Assembly: GCA_964416175.1 (NCBI GenBank)
Contig: CAYQDF010000040.1
Location: forward strand, 1-25,486
Origin: CAYQDF01 sp964416175
GTDB taxonomy: Bacteria > Chloroflexota > Anaerolineae > Anaerolineales > UBA4823
Direction: 5' to 3'
Length of the DNA stretch: 25,486 nucleotides
Below, piece by piece: positions 1-7,630 of the stretch. Both the position numbers and the translations under genes were made by a program. The notes under the pieces are model-generated. The model had not been told where the DNA came from. It saw nothing but the letters and a program-made list of their open reading frames with translations, and did not search any database. How positions within the stretch are numbered: the first letter of the stretch is position 1; every line of letters begins with the position of its first letter.

Positions 1-11
1 TCCAGGCGACC

Positions 12-1265
12 TCAAGCTTCAGAGAGCCTGGGATTCAGTATCTCTGAGAGACTCTCGCCTAACATACTGAAGGCCAACGTTACCAGGGTTATCATCACCC
101 CGGGGAAGGTGACCAGCCACCATGCCTGCCGCATGAAGTCCTGCCCGGCGGCCAGGTCGATGCCCCAATCTGGCGTGTCAGGAGGTAATCCCAGGCCGAG
201 GAACGCCAGGCCAGCCTCGGTCAGGATCGCATCGGCGACGTTCACCGAAAAGAGGACGACCAGCGAGGGGATGAGGTTTGGGAAGATGTAACGGACCAGG
301 ATCTCCCATGGCCGCGCGCCCAGGCTGTGCGCTGCTTCGACGTACAGCGCCTGCTTGAAACTGAGCGTCTGACCGCGCACGATGCGGTAATATGTGGGCA
401 CATACAGGGTAGCGATCGCGATGACAACATTTAGAATACCAGGTCCGAGCACCGCGGCGATCGCGATCGCCAGGATTAACCCGGGAAATGAGTACAGGCT
501 GTCCATCACCAGGGTGAGGGTGCGTTCCAGCCTGCCGGTCCAATACCCGGCGACCAATCCTAAGGGCACCCCGATGATCAGGGCAAACAAGGCAGCTAAA
601 AAAGCGACCAGCAGAGCGATGCGCGTCCCCCAGATGATCCGGCTCAACAGATCCTGCCCGATCTGGTTGGTGCCCAGGTAGAACGGCGTTGTGAAAGCAA
701 AAGTGAGCGAATCCCCCATCACCAGGTCCGAACTACCAGAGAGGAGTTGTTCGACCTCCGTGTTTTCACCAACCACACTTGTCACTTCGCCAGCTTGCAG
801 GGCAGCGAACGCCTGCTCCAGGTCATCGTACCGGCGGATCCGGGGACGAATGCGGATTGCCTGTCCTTGCTGACTTAATTCTGCAGTGCGTTTGTCCGCC
901 GCATCACGCAGCACCTGACTCGATTGGCTCCCGGCTACCAGACCCACGTTGACTTCGGGGCTGGCGAGCTCGTCAAGCGTCGTCGGTCCTCCCTGGCGGC
1001 TGACCAGGACGAAGAATGAGGGCTGGCCGCCAGGTGGGAGCATCCCCGGCGCCACCTCGGCGCGGGGGTCATAGGGGGCGTAAAAATCAGGAAATATCGC
1101 CACGCTGAAGATGAACAGCAGCAGCAAGCCGCTGATGGCGGCAAACCACCAATCGGCACCATACCAGCGGCGCGCCTTGAGCAGCCGGCGGAGCACTCCG
1201 GCCCGTTCCAGATCACGCTCCCAGGCAGGGATCGACTCAGCGGTTGCAGGTTGGGTGGTCGTCAT
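12..1265 (-). CDS. Peptide/nickel-type ABC transporter permease (OppC/DppC family) with an inserted extracytoplasmic domain
   Basis: Inner-membrane permease of a peptide/nickel-type ABC importer, 417 aa. A cytoplasmic N-terminus (1-36) is followed by TM1 (about 38-58) and the family PYDPR motif (64-68). The usual LGTDxxGRDxLSR motif appears as LGTNQIGQDLLSR only at residues 197-209, then come the transmembrane core and the EAA loop (EAAHSLGARPWEIL). OppC proteins are usually about 280-310 aa. The extra 100 residues (about 82-183) lie between TM1 and TM2, which places them outside the cytoplasm. They resemble a lobe of a family-3 solute-binding protein: a VGLVAGSQSSQVL stretch, then RYDDLEQAFAALQAGEVTSVVGEN. 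It starts at ATG, 36 bp after the preceding permease, with a weak ribosome site. Family assignment is firm; the identity of the insert is my inference from pattern. Confidence 0.93.
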   Translation of the reverse strand: MTTTQPATAESIPAWERDLERAGVLRRLLKARRWYGADWWFAAISGLLLLFIFSVAIFPDFYAPYDPRAEVAPGMLPPGGQPSFFVLVSRQGGPTTLDELASPEVNVGLVAGSQSSQVLRDAADKRTAELSQQGQAIRIRPRIRRYDDLEQAFAALQAGEVTSVVGENTEVEQLLSGSSDLVMGDSLTFAFTTPFYLGTNQIGQDLLSRIIWGTRIALLVAFLAALFALIIGVPLGLVAGYWTGRLERTLTLVMDSLYSFPGLILAIAIAAVLGPGILNVVIAIATLYVPTYYRIVRGQTLSFKQALYVEAAHSLGARPWEILVRYIFPNLIPSLVVLFSVNVADAILTEAGLAFLGLGLPPDTPDWGIDLAAGQDFMRQAWWLVTFPGVMITLVTLAFSMLGESLSEILNPRLSEA

Positions 1266-1301
1266 GTCTCTAACATGTAATCGCTACTGCGGAAAAATCG
1301 C

Positions 1302-2399
1302 TTAATAACGGACACGGGGGTCGATGAAGGCATAAATGATGTCGGTCAGGAGGCTGATAATAGCCACGGATAAGGCAAATATGATGATCGTACCCTGGAC
1401 GGCGGTGTAATCCCGCTGGCCAATGCGCTCCACCAGGTACAGGCCCATCCCCGGCCAGCTGAAGGTGGTCTCCGTCAGGACTGCGCCAGCCAGCAAGACG
1501 GAGACCTGCAGCCCGATGAGGGTGACGATCGGGATCATGGCATTCGAAAGGGCATGCTTGAAAACCAGCGTCCGCTCTTCGATGCCGCGCGCCCGACCGG
1601 CCATGATGTAATCTTCGACCAGTGCTTCGATCACGTTGATCCGGCTCAGGCGGAGAAAGACTCCCATCAGGATCAAGCCAAGCGCCAGAACGGGGAGGAC
1701 CAGGTGGTGCAAGACGTTGCCTAAAGCCTCCCAGTTCCCCGACAAGATCGAGTCGATGATCAAAAGGTTCGTCTTTCTATCCAACCCGATCCCGATCACC
1801 GGGTCGATTCTCCCGGCGACTGGCGCGACGCCAAGGCGCAGGGAAAACACGACCTGCAGCAGCAGGCCAAGCCAGAAAACAGGCATCGCATAGGCGGTGA
1901 TGCTGAACAACCGCAGCCCGTAATCGACTGCCCGCTTGCGATGCTTGGCGGCGTAAGTTCCCAGAAGTATCCCGCCGCCCGCGGAGAGGATCATCGCCGG
2001 GATGATCATCTCGAGAGTGGCCGGGAATCGCTCGCTCAACTCGTCGATAATGGGGCGGTTGCCGAATACCAGCGACTCCCCCAGGTCGAGGGTGAGCACT
2101 TCGCCGAGATACCGGACGTACTGAACCGGAATGGGCTGATCGAGCCCCAGCTGCTCGCGCATGCGCTGGCGGACAGCTTCGCCGCCTCGCGGACCTAACT
2201 CGCTGGTGACCGGGTCCCCGGGGATGACCCGCATCACCACGAAGATAACCGTGACCAGGATAAAGACCATGGGCAAGGTGAGCAGCAGGCGCGTCAGGAT
2301 GTAGCTGCGTAGCCCAGGGCTGCCCCTCACGAAAGCATAGATGATGAAAACAGCTACGACGAGCAGCGAACTGACGCAGATCCCGGCCAGGGGCGACAT
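1302..2399 (-). CDS. Peptide/nickel-type ABC transporter permease (OppB/DppB family)
   Basis: Partner permease of the same importer. The core matches OppB/DppB: YILTRLLLTLPMVFILVTVIFVVMRVIPGDP near the N-terminus, the LGLDQPIPVQYVRYL segment, the TM domain, and an EAA loop (YIMAGRARGIEERTLVFKHAL) before a C-terminus ending in DPRVRY. The 365-aa reading has about 30 residues with an additional hydrophobic segment (LAGICVSSLLVVAVFIIYAFV) ahead of the point where most family members start. A later internal start is possible, so the N-terminus is uncertain. It lies between the binding-protein gene and the second permease on the same strand, the standard order for this transporter type. Confidence 0.93.
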   Translation of the reverse strand: MSPLAGICVSSLLVVAVFIIYAFVRGSPGLRSYILTRLLLTLPMVFILVTVIFVVMRVIPGDPVTSELGPRGGEAVRQRMREQLGLDQPIPVQYVRYLGEVLTLDLGESLVFGNRPIIDELSERFPATLEMIIPAMILSAGGGILLGTYAAKHRKRAVDYGLRLFSITAYAMPVFWLGLLLQVVFSLRLGVAPVAGRIDPVIGIGLDRKTNLLIIDSILSGNWEALGNVLHHLVLPVLALGLILMGVFLRLSRINVIEALVEDYIMAGRARGIEERTLVFKHALSNAMIPIVTLIGLQVSVLLAGAVLTETTFSWPGMGLYLVERIGQRDYTAVQGTIIIFALSVAIISLLTDIIYAFIDPRVRY

Positions 2400-2469
2400 T
2401 CTCTCACTCCAACACAGGGGCGGCGGACCAGGAGGTATCCAGGGGAGTTTACCGGGTGAGGGGAAACTA

Positions 2470-2501
2470 CCTGCCGGACCTGCTGACTCAGGTCCGGCAG
2501 G
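2470..2501. terminator. Perfect 13-bp stem-loop in the binding protein/permease gap
   Basis: CCTGCCGGACCTG, a 6-nt loop and CAGGTCCGGCAGG form a perfect stem. It lies 22 bp beyond the binding-protein stop and about 70 bp before the permease start. On the plus strand a short T run follows; on the minus (coding) strand the run lies upstream of the stem and none follows it. That suggests an attenuating or mRNA-protecting intercistronic hairpin that lets the binding protein be made in excess, rather than a full terminator. Confidence 0.6.
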
Positions 2502-2522
2502 ATTTTTGTATCGTGATCCAGA

Positions 2523-4205
2523 TTACGGCAACTCAATGAGCTCGTACTGGAAAACGATGGCGGGACCGATGACCAGATTGGTCACCCGGTCGTTGCGGTA
2601 GACGGCGTACTCTGGTTCAAAGTGGATGGGGATGGTGACTACATCTTCGGCGTACAGCTCTTGAGCCTGGATGTAGAGTTGCTCCCGCTCCGCCTGGTCA
2701 GGAGATGCGCCAGCTGCGTGCAGCAGTTCGTCCATTTCCGGGTTATTGTAATTGGAACCCATGCCCGGGGAGAACGAGGACTCTGCCCACGGGTCGATGT
2801 AGTTGCTGGTGTCGGGGTAATCGAAGAACCAGCCCAGGTAGCAGATCTCGTACTCACCGCTCGTGCAGGCGCCCACGTAGGTGCTCCACTCCTGAGTCTG
2901 GAGGTTCACCTGGATCATGGGGGTGGCTTCGAATTGCTCTTCGAGGACCTGGAAGATTTGGGCCGCATGCGCACCGTAGTGTTCCGGCGGATACCACAGG
3001 TCGAACACCAGCGGGTTGTCCTCGCTATAGCCAGCTTGGGTCAGCAACTCTTCCGCTGCCGCGACGTCGGCGCCCGTACCGTATCGGTCCAGGAAGAACT
3101 CGCCGGCACCCAGGAAGCCGGGCGGTACTTGCGACCAGAGTGGATCAACCGTGCCCTGCATCACCCGGTCTACGATCTCATCCCGGTCGATCAGGTAAGC
3201 CAAAGCCTGGCGGGCAAGCTTGTTGGAGAAAGGTTCCTTGGCATGATTGGGGATCAGGTAGCGAATGCCGCCGCCGCCGCTGTTGTAGGCGGTAAGGCCT
3301 TCAACCGTGGACAGGCGCTGGACTTCAGGCGGGCCGAGGATGCGCCAGGCGACGTCGATCTCGCCGTTCTCGACCGCCAGCGCCATCTGCGTTGGATCGG
3401 TGAAGTAGCGCATGATCACCCGTTCGGGCGCATTTTCTGGAAAGCCCTCTCGATAATTGGGGTTGCGCTCGAGGACGAGCTGCTCCTCGACGTTGTACTC
3501 CACAACCTGCCACGGTCCAACACCGTAGACCTGCTCGGGGAACTTGTTGAGCTCTTCGTCCGGGAACAGCCCTTCCGGAATTGGCATGTACGGGGAAGCG
3601 CTGACGATCTGGATGAAGTCACCCCGTGGGTTCTTCAGGTGAATGACAACGGTCTCGTCATCAGGGGCTTCGACGCTCTCCACGTATGTGGTCACCAGGA
3701 AAGACACGTCCCCTCCCAATGCCGAGCGGTTGATGCCGCGCACGAAGTCCTGTGCGACCAGCTCGGTGCCGTCCGGGTACATCCAGCCGGATTCGATCTT
3801 GAAGGTGTAAGTGAGCCCATCCTCGCTGATCTCGGGATAATCAACCGCGATCTCGGGGACGATCTCCGCCGTGCCGGGTACGTAGCCCATCAGGCCCCGG
3901 TTGATGTTGCGGAAGATCTCCCAGTCGTGCACAGCGTACGCGTCGGCGAAGTCGAGACTGGAGATGGCGTCAGTGGTGCCGATGATGACCGTGCGTGGAC
4001 CTTCAGCCGGCGGCTCAGTTGGTGCCTCGGTCGGTTCCTCCGTCATGACTGGCTCTTCGGTCGGCGCTTCAGTCTCAACCGGTGGCGCTTCGGTTTCAGC
4101 TGGCGGGGCTTCCGTCGTGGCCGGCGCTGCCGGGGCGCACGCCGCCAGGACCAGGCTGGCCAGGACCAGAACGGCCAGCAGCGTATAAAGGGTCTTGTGT
4201 TTCAT
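2523..4205 (-). CDS. Peptide/nickel-type ABC transporter substrate-binding lipoprotein (SBP family 5)
   Basis: Extracytoplasmic solute receptor for the two permeases that follow, 560 aa. The N-terminus is a lipoprotein signal with lipobox LAAC (Cys23). A Pro/Thr/Glu-rich linker to about residue 67 then tethers the domain. The body has SBP family-5 features: a TYTFKIESGWMYPDGTELVAQDFV-type segment, VYGVGPWQVVEY, and LVLERNPNY. The C-terminal part, including EEQFEATPMIQVNLQTQEW, is also typical. Ligand specificity cannot be read from sequence. The start has a strong ribosome site (AGAGGAG about 7 nt upstream of ATG). A long open frame on the opposite strand across this gene is a codon-bias shadow. 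Confidence 0.95.
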   Translation of the reverse strand: MKHKTLYTLLAVLVLASLVLAACAPAAPATTEAPPAETEAPPVETEAPTEEPVMTEEPTEAPTEPPAEGPRTVIIGTTDAISSLDFADAYAVHDWEIFRNINRGLMGYVPGTAEIVPEIAVDYPEISEDGLTYTFKIESGWMYPDGTELVAQDFVRGINRSALGGDVSFLVTTYVESVEAPDDETVVIHLKNPRGDFIQIVSASPYMPIPEGLFPDEELNKFPEQVYGVGPWQVVEYNVEEQLVLERNPNYREGFPENAPERVIMRYFTDPTQMALAVENGEIDVAWRILGPPEVQRLSTVEGLTAYNSGGGGIRYLIPNHAKEPFSNKLARQALAYLIDRDEIVDRVMQGTVDPLWSQVPPGFLGAGEFFLDRYGTGADVAAAEELLTQAGYSEDNPLVFDLWYPPEHYGAHAAQIFQVLEEQFEATPMIQVNLQTQEWSTYVGACTSGEYEICYLGWFFDYPDTSNYIDPWAESSFSPGMGSNYNNPEMDELLHAAGASPDQAEREQLYIQAQELYAEDVVTIPIHFEPEYAVYRNDRVTNLVIGPAIVFQYELIELP

Positions 4206-4551
4206 CTTTCTCTCCTCTTCCTGCGAATTAATTTTAGGTGCAGAAACATAGAAATTCTGGATGTTTTCCGCGCGTCACCTCCTTTTGTCCATTACCGTGC
4301 TCTTGGGGATTAACGTTCCCAATTATATACCATAAACCGACTGGTTTTTGAACCCCAAGCTTTCTCCAACGCTTATTGGTCTTACTGGTGAGCCTGGGGG
4401 AAGGTTCATCCAAAACCTGAGAATTCGATGAGAAGGACCGCCAGAAATTGCGCCGTTCGTCAGTGAGAAAGGTGACACCTGACACTGTGCCCGGATGAAT
4501 AAGAGCGATATACTCTAGATATCCGTAGCTTACTGCTCAGGAGAAAGTCCA
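4206..4551. other. Divergent intergenic region between the binding-protein gene and the small plus-strand gene
   Basis: This 346-bp stretch holds no convincing gene. On the minus strand there is a full anti-16S match (AAAGGAGGTGA, about 4276-4286) with no start codon at workable distance. A 15-codon frame (4249-4202) has a TGA overlapping the binding-protein ATG. A tandem TGACACC/TGACACT repeat sits near 4473-4486. Candidate -10 boxes occur on both strands: TATAAT at 4322-4327 on minus, and TATACT at 4509-4514 on plus. Confidence 0.5.
4322..4327 (-). promoter_or_regulatory. Candidate -10 element for the ABC importer operon
   Basis: On the minus strand this reads TATAAT within GGTATATAATTGGG, about 117 nt before the binding-protein start. 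No good -35 is visible at 16-18 nt (a TTCAAA lies 19 nt away). It is the best promoter-like hexamer in the region, assigned by consensus only. Confidence 0.35.
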
Positions 4552-4779
4552 ATGTCAGTGAAAACCTGGGAGACGATCAAAGTTCAATATTGCCATCACG
4601 CCGGAGCCGAGGTTGGCCTCGAAGCCGAACTGGTTTACCCGGCTGAATGGTTGCCGGACCAGCCGCCGCGGGTGGTTGCCCATCGCTGTTCCCACGGCCT
4701 GGCCTGCAATCTGGACGGCAGGCCCAGCTGCATCTGGGCAGGGACCAACCCCAACTACGATCCCTTCTCCGCTAAATAG
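4552..4779 (+). CDS. Small Cys/His-rich conserved-looking protein, function unknown
   Basis: This 75-aa protein has no function I recognise. It has five cysteines and several histidines in metal-site-like spacing: YCHH at 13-16, HRCSH at 44-48, C52 and C60. That makes a bound zinc or iron-sulfur site plausible but unproven. A ribosome site (AGGAG, 8 nt before ATG) supports the start. It is monocistronic: divergent from the ABC importer and convergent with kbl, with a hairpin after it. The composition looks like real protein (balanced, ending NPNYDPF), and I have an impression of related small proteins in other Chloroflexota, which I cannot confirm here. Confidence 0.7.
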   Translation: MSVKTWETIKVQYCHHAGAEVGLEAELVYPAEWLPDQPPRVVAHRCSHGLACNLDGRPSCIWAGTNPNYDPFSAK

Positions 4780-4832
4780 AAGTAGTACGCGACTCTCTCC
4801 TCTTTCCTCCTTCTTCGAATTGGGTCGCATCA

Positions 4833-4862
4833 CCAACCCCTCGCTACCCCTCGAGGGGTTGG
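4833..4862. terminator. Hairpin between convergent genes, likely bidirectional terminator
   Basis: CCAACCCCTCG, an 8-nt loop, and CGAGGGGTTGG form a perfect 11-bp stem. It lies between the end of the small plus-strand gene and the end of kbl. An A/T-rich AATTAAATT follows on the plus strand, which is weaker than a classic U-tract. Confidence 0.55.
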
Positions 4863-4871
4863 AATTAAATT

Positions 4872-6059
4872 CTACAATGCGATCACCCGCAATTTTTTCC
4901 CGACCACAGCAAAAGCTTCCAGCCCACGGTCAAGGTCTTCTTGCTGGTGGGCAGCAGAGATCATCACGCGGATGCGCGCCTTACCCACCGGCACCGTCGG
5001 ATAACCAATCGCCATGGCGAACACGCCCGCCTCGAACAGCTCCCGGCTGAATTCCTGGGCGAGAGGCGCTTCACCCAACATCACCGGCGTGATGGGTGTT
5101 GTGCTCGCGCCGGTGTCAAATCCCAACTGGCGCATTTGCTCCTTGAAGTAGCGCGTGTTTTCCCACAGACGGTCGACCAGATCGGTTGATTCTTCCAATA
5201 AATCGAGGGCAGCCAGGCAGGCGGCAACGTCAGGGACGGTCATGGCGGACGAGAACAGGAAAGGCCGGCCGCGCTGCCGCAGCCACTCTACCACCAGCGG
5301 ATTCCCCGCCACCACCCCGCCAACCACTCCAAAAGCCTTCGAGAGCGTCCCAACTTCGATATCCACCTTGCCGTGAAGGTGGAAGTGGTCGACAATGCCG
5401 CGCCCGCCCCTCCCCAGCACTCCTTCGCCGTGAGCGTCATCGACCATCAGCATCGCATCGAAATCCTGGACCACTTCGTAGATCTCCTCCAGGGGCGCCA
5501 CGTCACCATCCATGCTGAACACGCCGTCGGAGATCACCAGGGCGCGGCGGTACTTCGCCCGGTTTTCCGCCAGTGCCCGACGTAAGTCGTCTGGATCACA
5601 GTGGGCATAACGGTGGATATCCGCCCGCGACAGCCGGCTCCCATCAATGATGCTGGCGTGATTCAATTCATCCGAGAAGATCGCATCCTCTCTCCCAACC
5701 AGCGCCGGGATGCACCCCAGGTTGGCATTGAACCCCGACTGAAATGTGATGGCAGCTTCGACACCTTTGAACCTCGCCAGTCTTTCTTCCAGCTTCAGGT
5801 GAAGATCCATGGTTCCGGCGATAGACCGCACAGCCGCCGGGCCGACGCCATATGTTTGCACCGCCTCGAGCGCCGCCTGTTTCAGCCGGGGATGATTGGC
5901 GAGCCCGAGGTAGTTGTTGGAGCAGAAATTGAGCACTCGCCGGCCGTCCACAACCAGCCAGGCGCCCTGCGGCGAGCTCAGGGTGCGGATGCGGTTGTAC
6001 AGCCCGCTGTCCTTCAGACCATCGAGTTCATCCTGGATCCATTGAAGTTTTGCAGCCAT
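4872..6059 (-). CDS. kbl: Glycine C-acetyltransferase (2-amino-3-ketobutyrate CoA ligase)
   Basis: PLP-dependent alpha-oxoamine synthase that cleaves 2-amino-3-ketobutyrate with CoA to glycine and acetyl-CoA in threonine breakdown (395 aa from this start). Visible features: NFCSNNYLGLANHP near 44-57, SIAGTMDLH, DELNHASIIDGSRLS (His134), VDDAHGEGVLG (His210), and TLSKAFG, where Lys241 is the PLP lysine. The last gene of a four-gene minus-strand run. I chose ATG at 6059 because AAAGGA lies 6 nt upstream. A GTG at 6074 that overlaps the preceding stop would add five residues (MKGQD). No threonine dehydrogenase gene is in view. KBL and 8-amino-7-oxononanoate synthase are close relatives, but the SIAGTMDLH and overall pattern fit KBL. 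Confidence 0.93.
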   Translation of the reverse strand: MAAKLQWIQDELDGLKDSGLYNRIRTLSSPQGAWLVVDGRRVLNFCSNNYLGLANHPRLKQAALEAVQTYGVGPAAVRSIAGTMDLHLKLEERLARFKGVEAAITFQSGFNANLGCIPALVGREDAIFSDELNHASIIDGSRLSRADIHRYAHCDPDDLRRALAENRAKYRRALVISDGVFSMDGDVAPLEEIYEVVQDFDAMLMVDDAHGEGVLGRGGRGIVDHFHLHGKVDIEVGTLSKAFGVVGGVVAGNPLVVEWLRQRGRPFLFSSAMTVPDVAACLAALDLLEESTDLVDRLWENTRYFKEQMRQLGFDTGASTTPITPVMLGEAPLAQEFSRELFEAGVFAMAIGYPTVPVGKARIRVMISAAHQQEDLDRGLEAFAVVGKKLRVIAL

Positions 6060-6070
6060 GTCCTGTCCTT

Positions 6071-7057
6071 TCACTTATTTTTGTCACGTTTTTCGTAACC
6101 CATGAGGCGCTTGAACAATCCGGAGGGGGCAGATGCTGCCGCTCCAGGCAGTTCCTGGCGCACCCAATCAGCATCTTTCCGCACTTTCAACCACTCTTCC
6201 CGAGAACGCCGCGCCCGCGCCCGCTTGTCTTCCAGGGATTCTCCATCGCCGTTATGAAGATCATGCCGGATCGCCTGGACCGATGCAATGGCGCTCTCGA
6301 TCACCCGCAGGACATTCTCTCTGTTCAACAGTGCCGCCTCAGCCAGGGTTTTCGCTTCGGACGCGTGCAGGGCAGCCGCGGTCGTTTCAGCGAAAGAGCG
6401 GCCGGCGATTTTACGCCCCTCCTGCCAGCCGGGCTGGTCGACAGTGGCGTTCAGTAGAGCCGCTGCCAACAGCTGCGGCAGGATGTGGGTGGCAGCCACC
6501 AGCCCATCCATCTCCAGAGGGTCGGAGAAGAGAGGCGCAGCGCCGAGCAAACGGGTCAAATCGGCAGCCATTTTAATCGCCTCGGAGGGCACCCCCGGCT
6601 GCGCAGTGATGCCGATCAGCCCTTTGCGGAAAAGGTCGGGGTGGGCTGCGCCGAGCCCCGAATCGATCTCGTGCAGATAATCGGGGTTGATGACCGGCGT
6701 CAGGCCGACGTAGTAACGCTCAGGCGGCAACAGCGCCCCCGCCCAGGAGGCCACCTTCTCCTTAGCCGGTCCGGTGTCCATCACCACCGCTCCCTGGCGC
6801 AGGTCGTTGCGGATCGCCTCCAGCGTGCCGCGGATCTGATCCACTGGCAAAGCCAGCAGCACCAGGTCGGCCCCCCTGACCGCCGCAGGGAGGTCAAGGA
6901 CCAGCCTGTCCAGGGCGCGCATTTGCTTGGCGCGCCTGGCAACGCCTGCGTCCCGATCGTACCCGATGCGCTCCACCAGATCCGCATGTTCCGCCAGCGC
7001 CAGACCAACCGAAGCGCCGATCTGCCCCAACCCCACGATAGTAATCCTGACGTCCAT
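6071..7057 (-). CDS. TyrA-like (prephenate dehydrogenase family) NAD(P)-binding protein lacking the catalytic His motif
   Basis: A Rossmann-fold dehydrogenase of the prephenate/arogenate dehydrogenase family, 328 aa. The N-terminus has the dinucleotide motif GLGQIG (9-14), followed by LALPVDQI and VVMDTGPAKEKVASW, which match the TyrA pattern. Where TyrA proteins have a conserved GGHPMAG-type segment carrying a catalytic histidine, this protein reads YVGLTPVINPDYLHE. A helical domain follows, with a charged C-terminal tail. The substrate is therefore uncertain; the name prephenate dehydrogenase would be family-level only. Start: GAGGTGG lies 4 nt before ATG. It follows the HD gene by 9 bp and precedes kbl by 11 bp. 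Confidence 0.8.
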   Translation of the reverse strand: MDVRITIVGLGQIGASVGLALAEHADLVERIGYDRDAGVARRAKQMRALDRLVLDLPAAVRGADLVLLALPVDQIRGTLEAIRNDLRQGAVVMDTGPAKEKVASWAGALLPPERYYVGLTPVINPDYLHEIDSGLGAAHPDLFRKGLIGITAQPGVPSEAIKMAADLTRLLGAAPLFSDPLEMDGLVAATHILPQLLAAALLNATVDQPGWQEGRKIAGRSFAETTAAALHASEAKTLAEAALLNRENVLRVIESAIASVQAIRHDLHNGDGESLEDKRARARRSREEWLKVRKDADWVRQELPGAAASAPSGLFKRLMGYEKRDKNK

Positions 7058-7066
7058 TCAGCCACC

Positions 7067-7630
7067 TCAACTGTCGTCGTCCGCTGAACGCAGCTTGTGC
7101 AGTAAAAGTGCCTCGTAGCTGCTCTCCACCACGCCGCCGGCGTCGTCGGCCGCCAGCTTCTCCTGGTGGCGGCGGATCAAATTCACGGCCCGAGGCGAAG
7201 CGCCGCACCCGGCAACCAGCTCGGCGCCCCATTCCGGGTGCTGCACGGCGACGATGAACGCCCGCCGCCAGCCCGCCTGAATGGGCGGTTTACCGGGGAC
7301 AGTCGCTCCCCAGCGGCGCACGCACCCCGGGCAAATCGCCCCCATCAGGACGATCAGCGCCCGCTCCCAGGCGCGCAGCGGCACCCGTGTTTTTCCTGCA
7401 TCGTGCAATAGAGCTGCAGTCAATAGATCCAGATCCTCCTCCCCCTGCTGAACCAATGAATTGAACACCCGCAGGCTGTGGGCCTGCTCGCTGACCTGCA
7501 TTTGCTGAAACAAAGCGAGCTGGGAGGGGCTGAGCACGGTGGATGCCAGCGCCAGTTCCTCCGCCGGGACGGAGGAACGCAAGGTGTGCCAGAATTGCCA
7601 GGTCCGGTAAATCAGGCGTGCAGCGTTCAT
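7067..7630 (-). CDS. HD-domain phosphohydrolase-like protein
   Basis: 187 aa with metal-dependent HD phosphohydrolase features: His51 (EQAHS), the HD doublet LLHDAGK (H76-D77), His131 (VQHPEWGAEL), and a distal RRHQE. The order fits a single compact HD domain. The substrate is unknown; such domains act on nucleotides or cyclic nucleotides. The start overlaps the M50 protease stop by ATGA (7627-7630), so the two are likely translationally coupled. No sensory domain is present. Confidence 0.82.
   Translation of the reverse strand: MNAARLIYRTWQFWHTLRSSVPAEELALASTVLSPSQLALFQQMQVSEQAHSLRVFNSLVQQGEEDLDLLTAALLHDAGKTRVPLRAWERALIVLMGAICPGCVRRWGATVPGKPPIQAGWRRAFIVAVQHPEWGAELVAGCGASPRAVNLIRRHQEKLAADDAGGVVESSYEALLLHKLRSADDDS

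Noticed and set aside
2622..4313. 563-codon open frame on the plus strand opposite the binding-protein gene
   Set aside because: It has no recognisable domain or ribosome site and lies exactly over a clear lipoprotein gene. High GC content creates such antisense shadows.
4234..4485. 83-codon minus-strand frame in the promoter region
   Set aside because: Composition is unlike a protein and the frame runs through a ribosome-site sequence and a promoter-like stretch.
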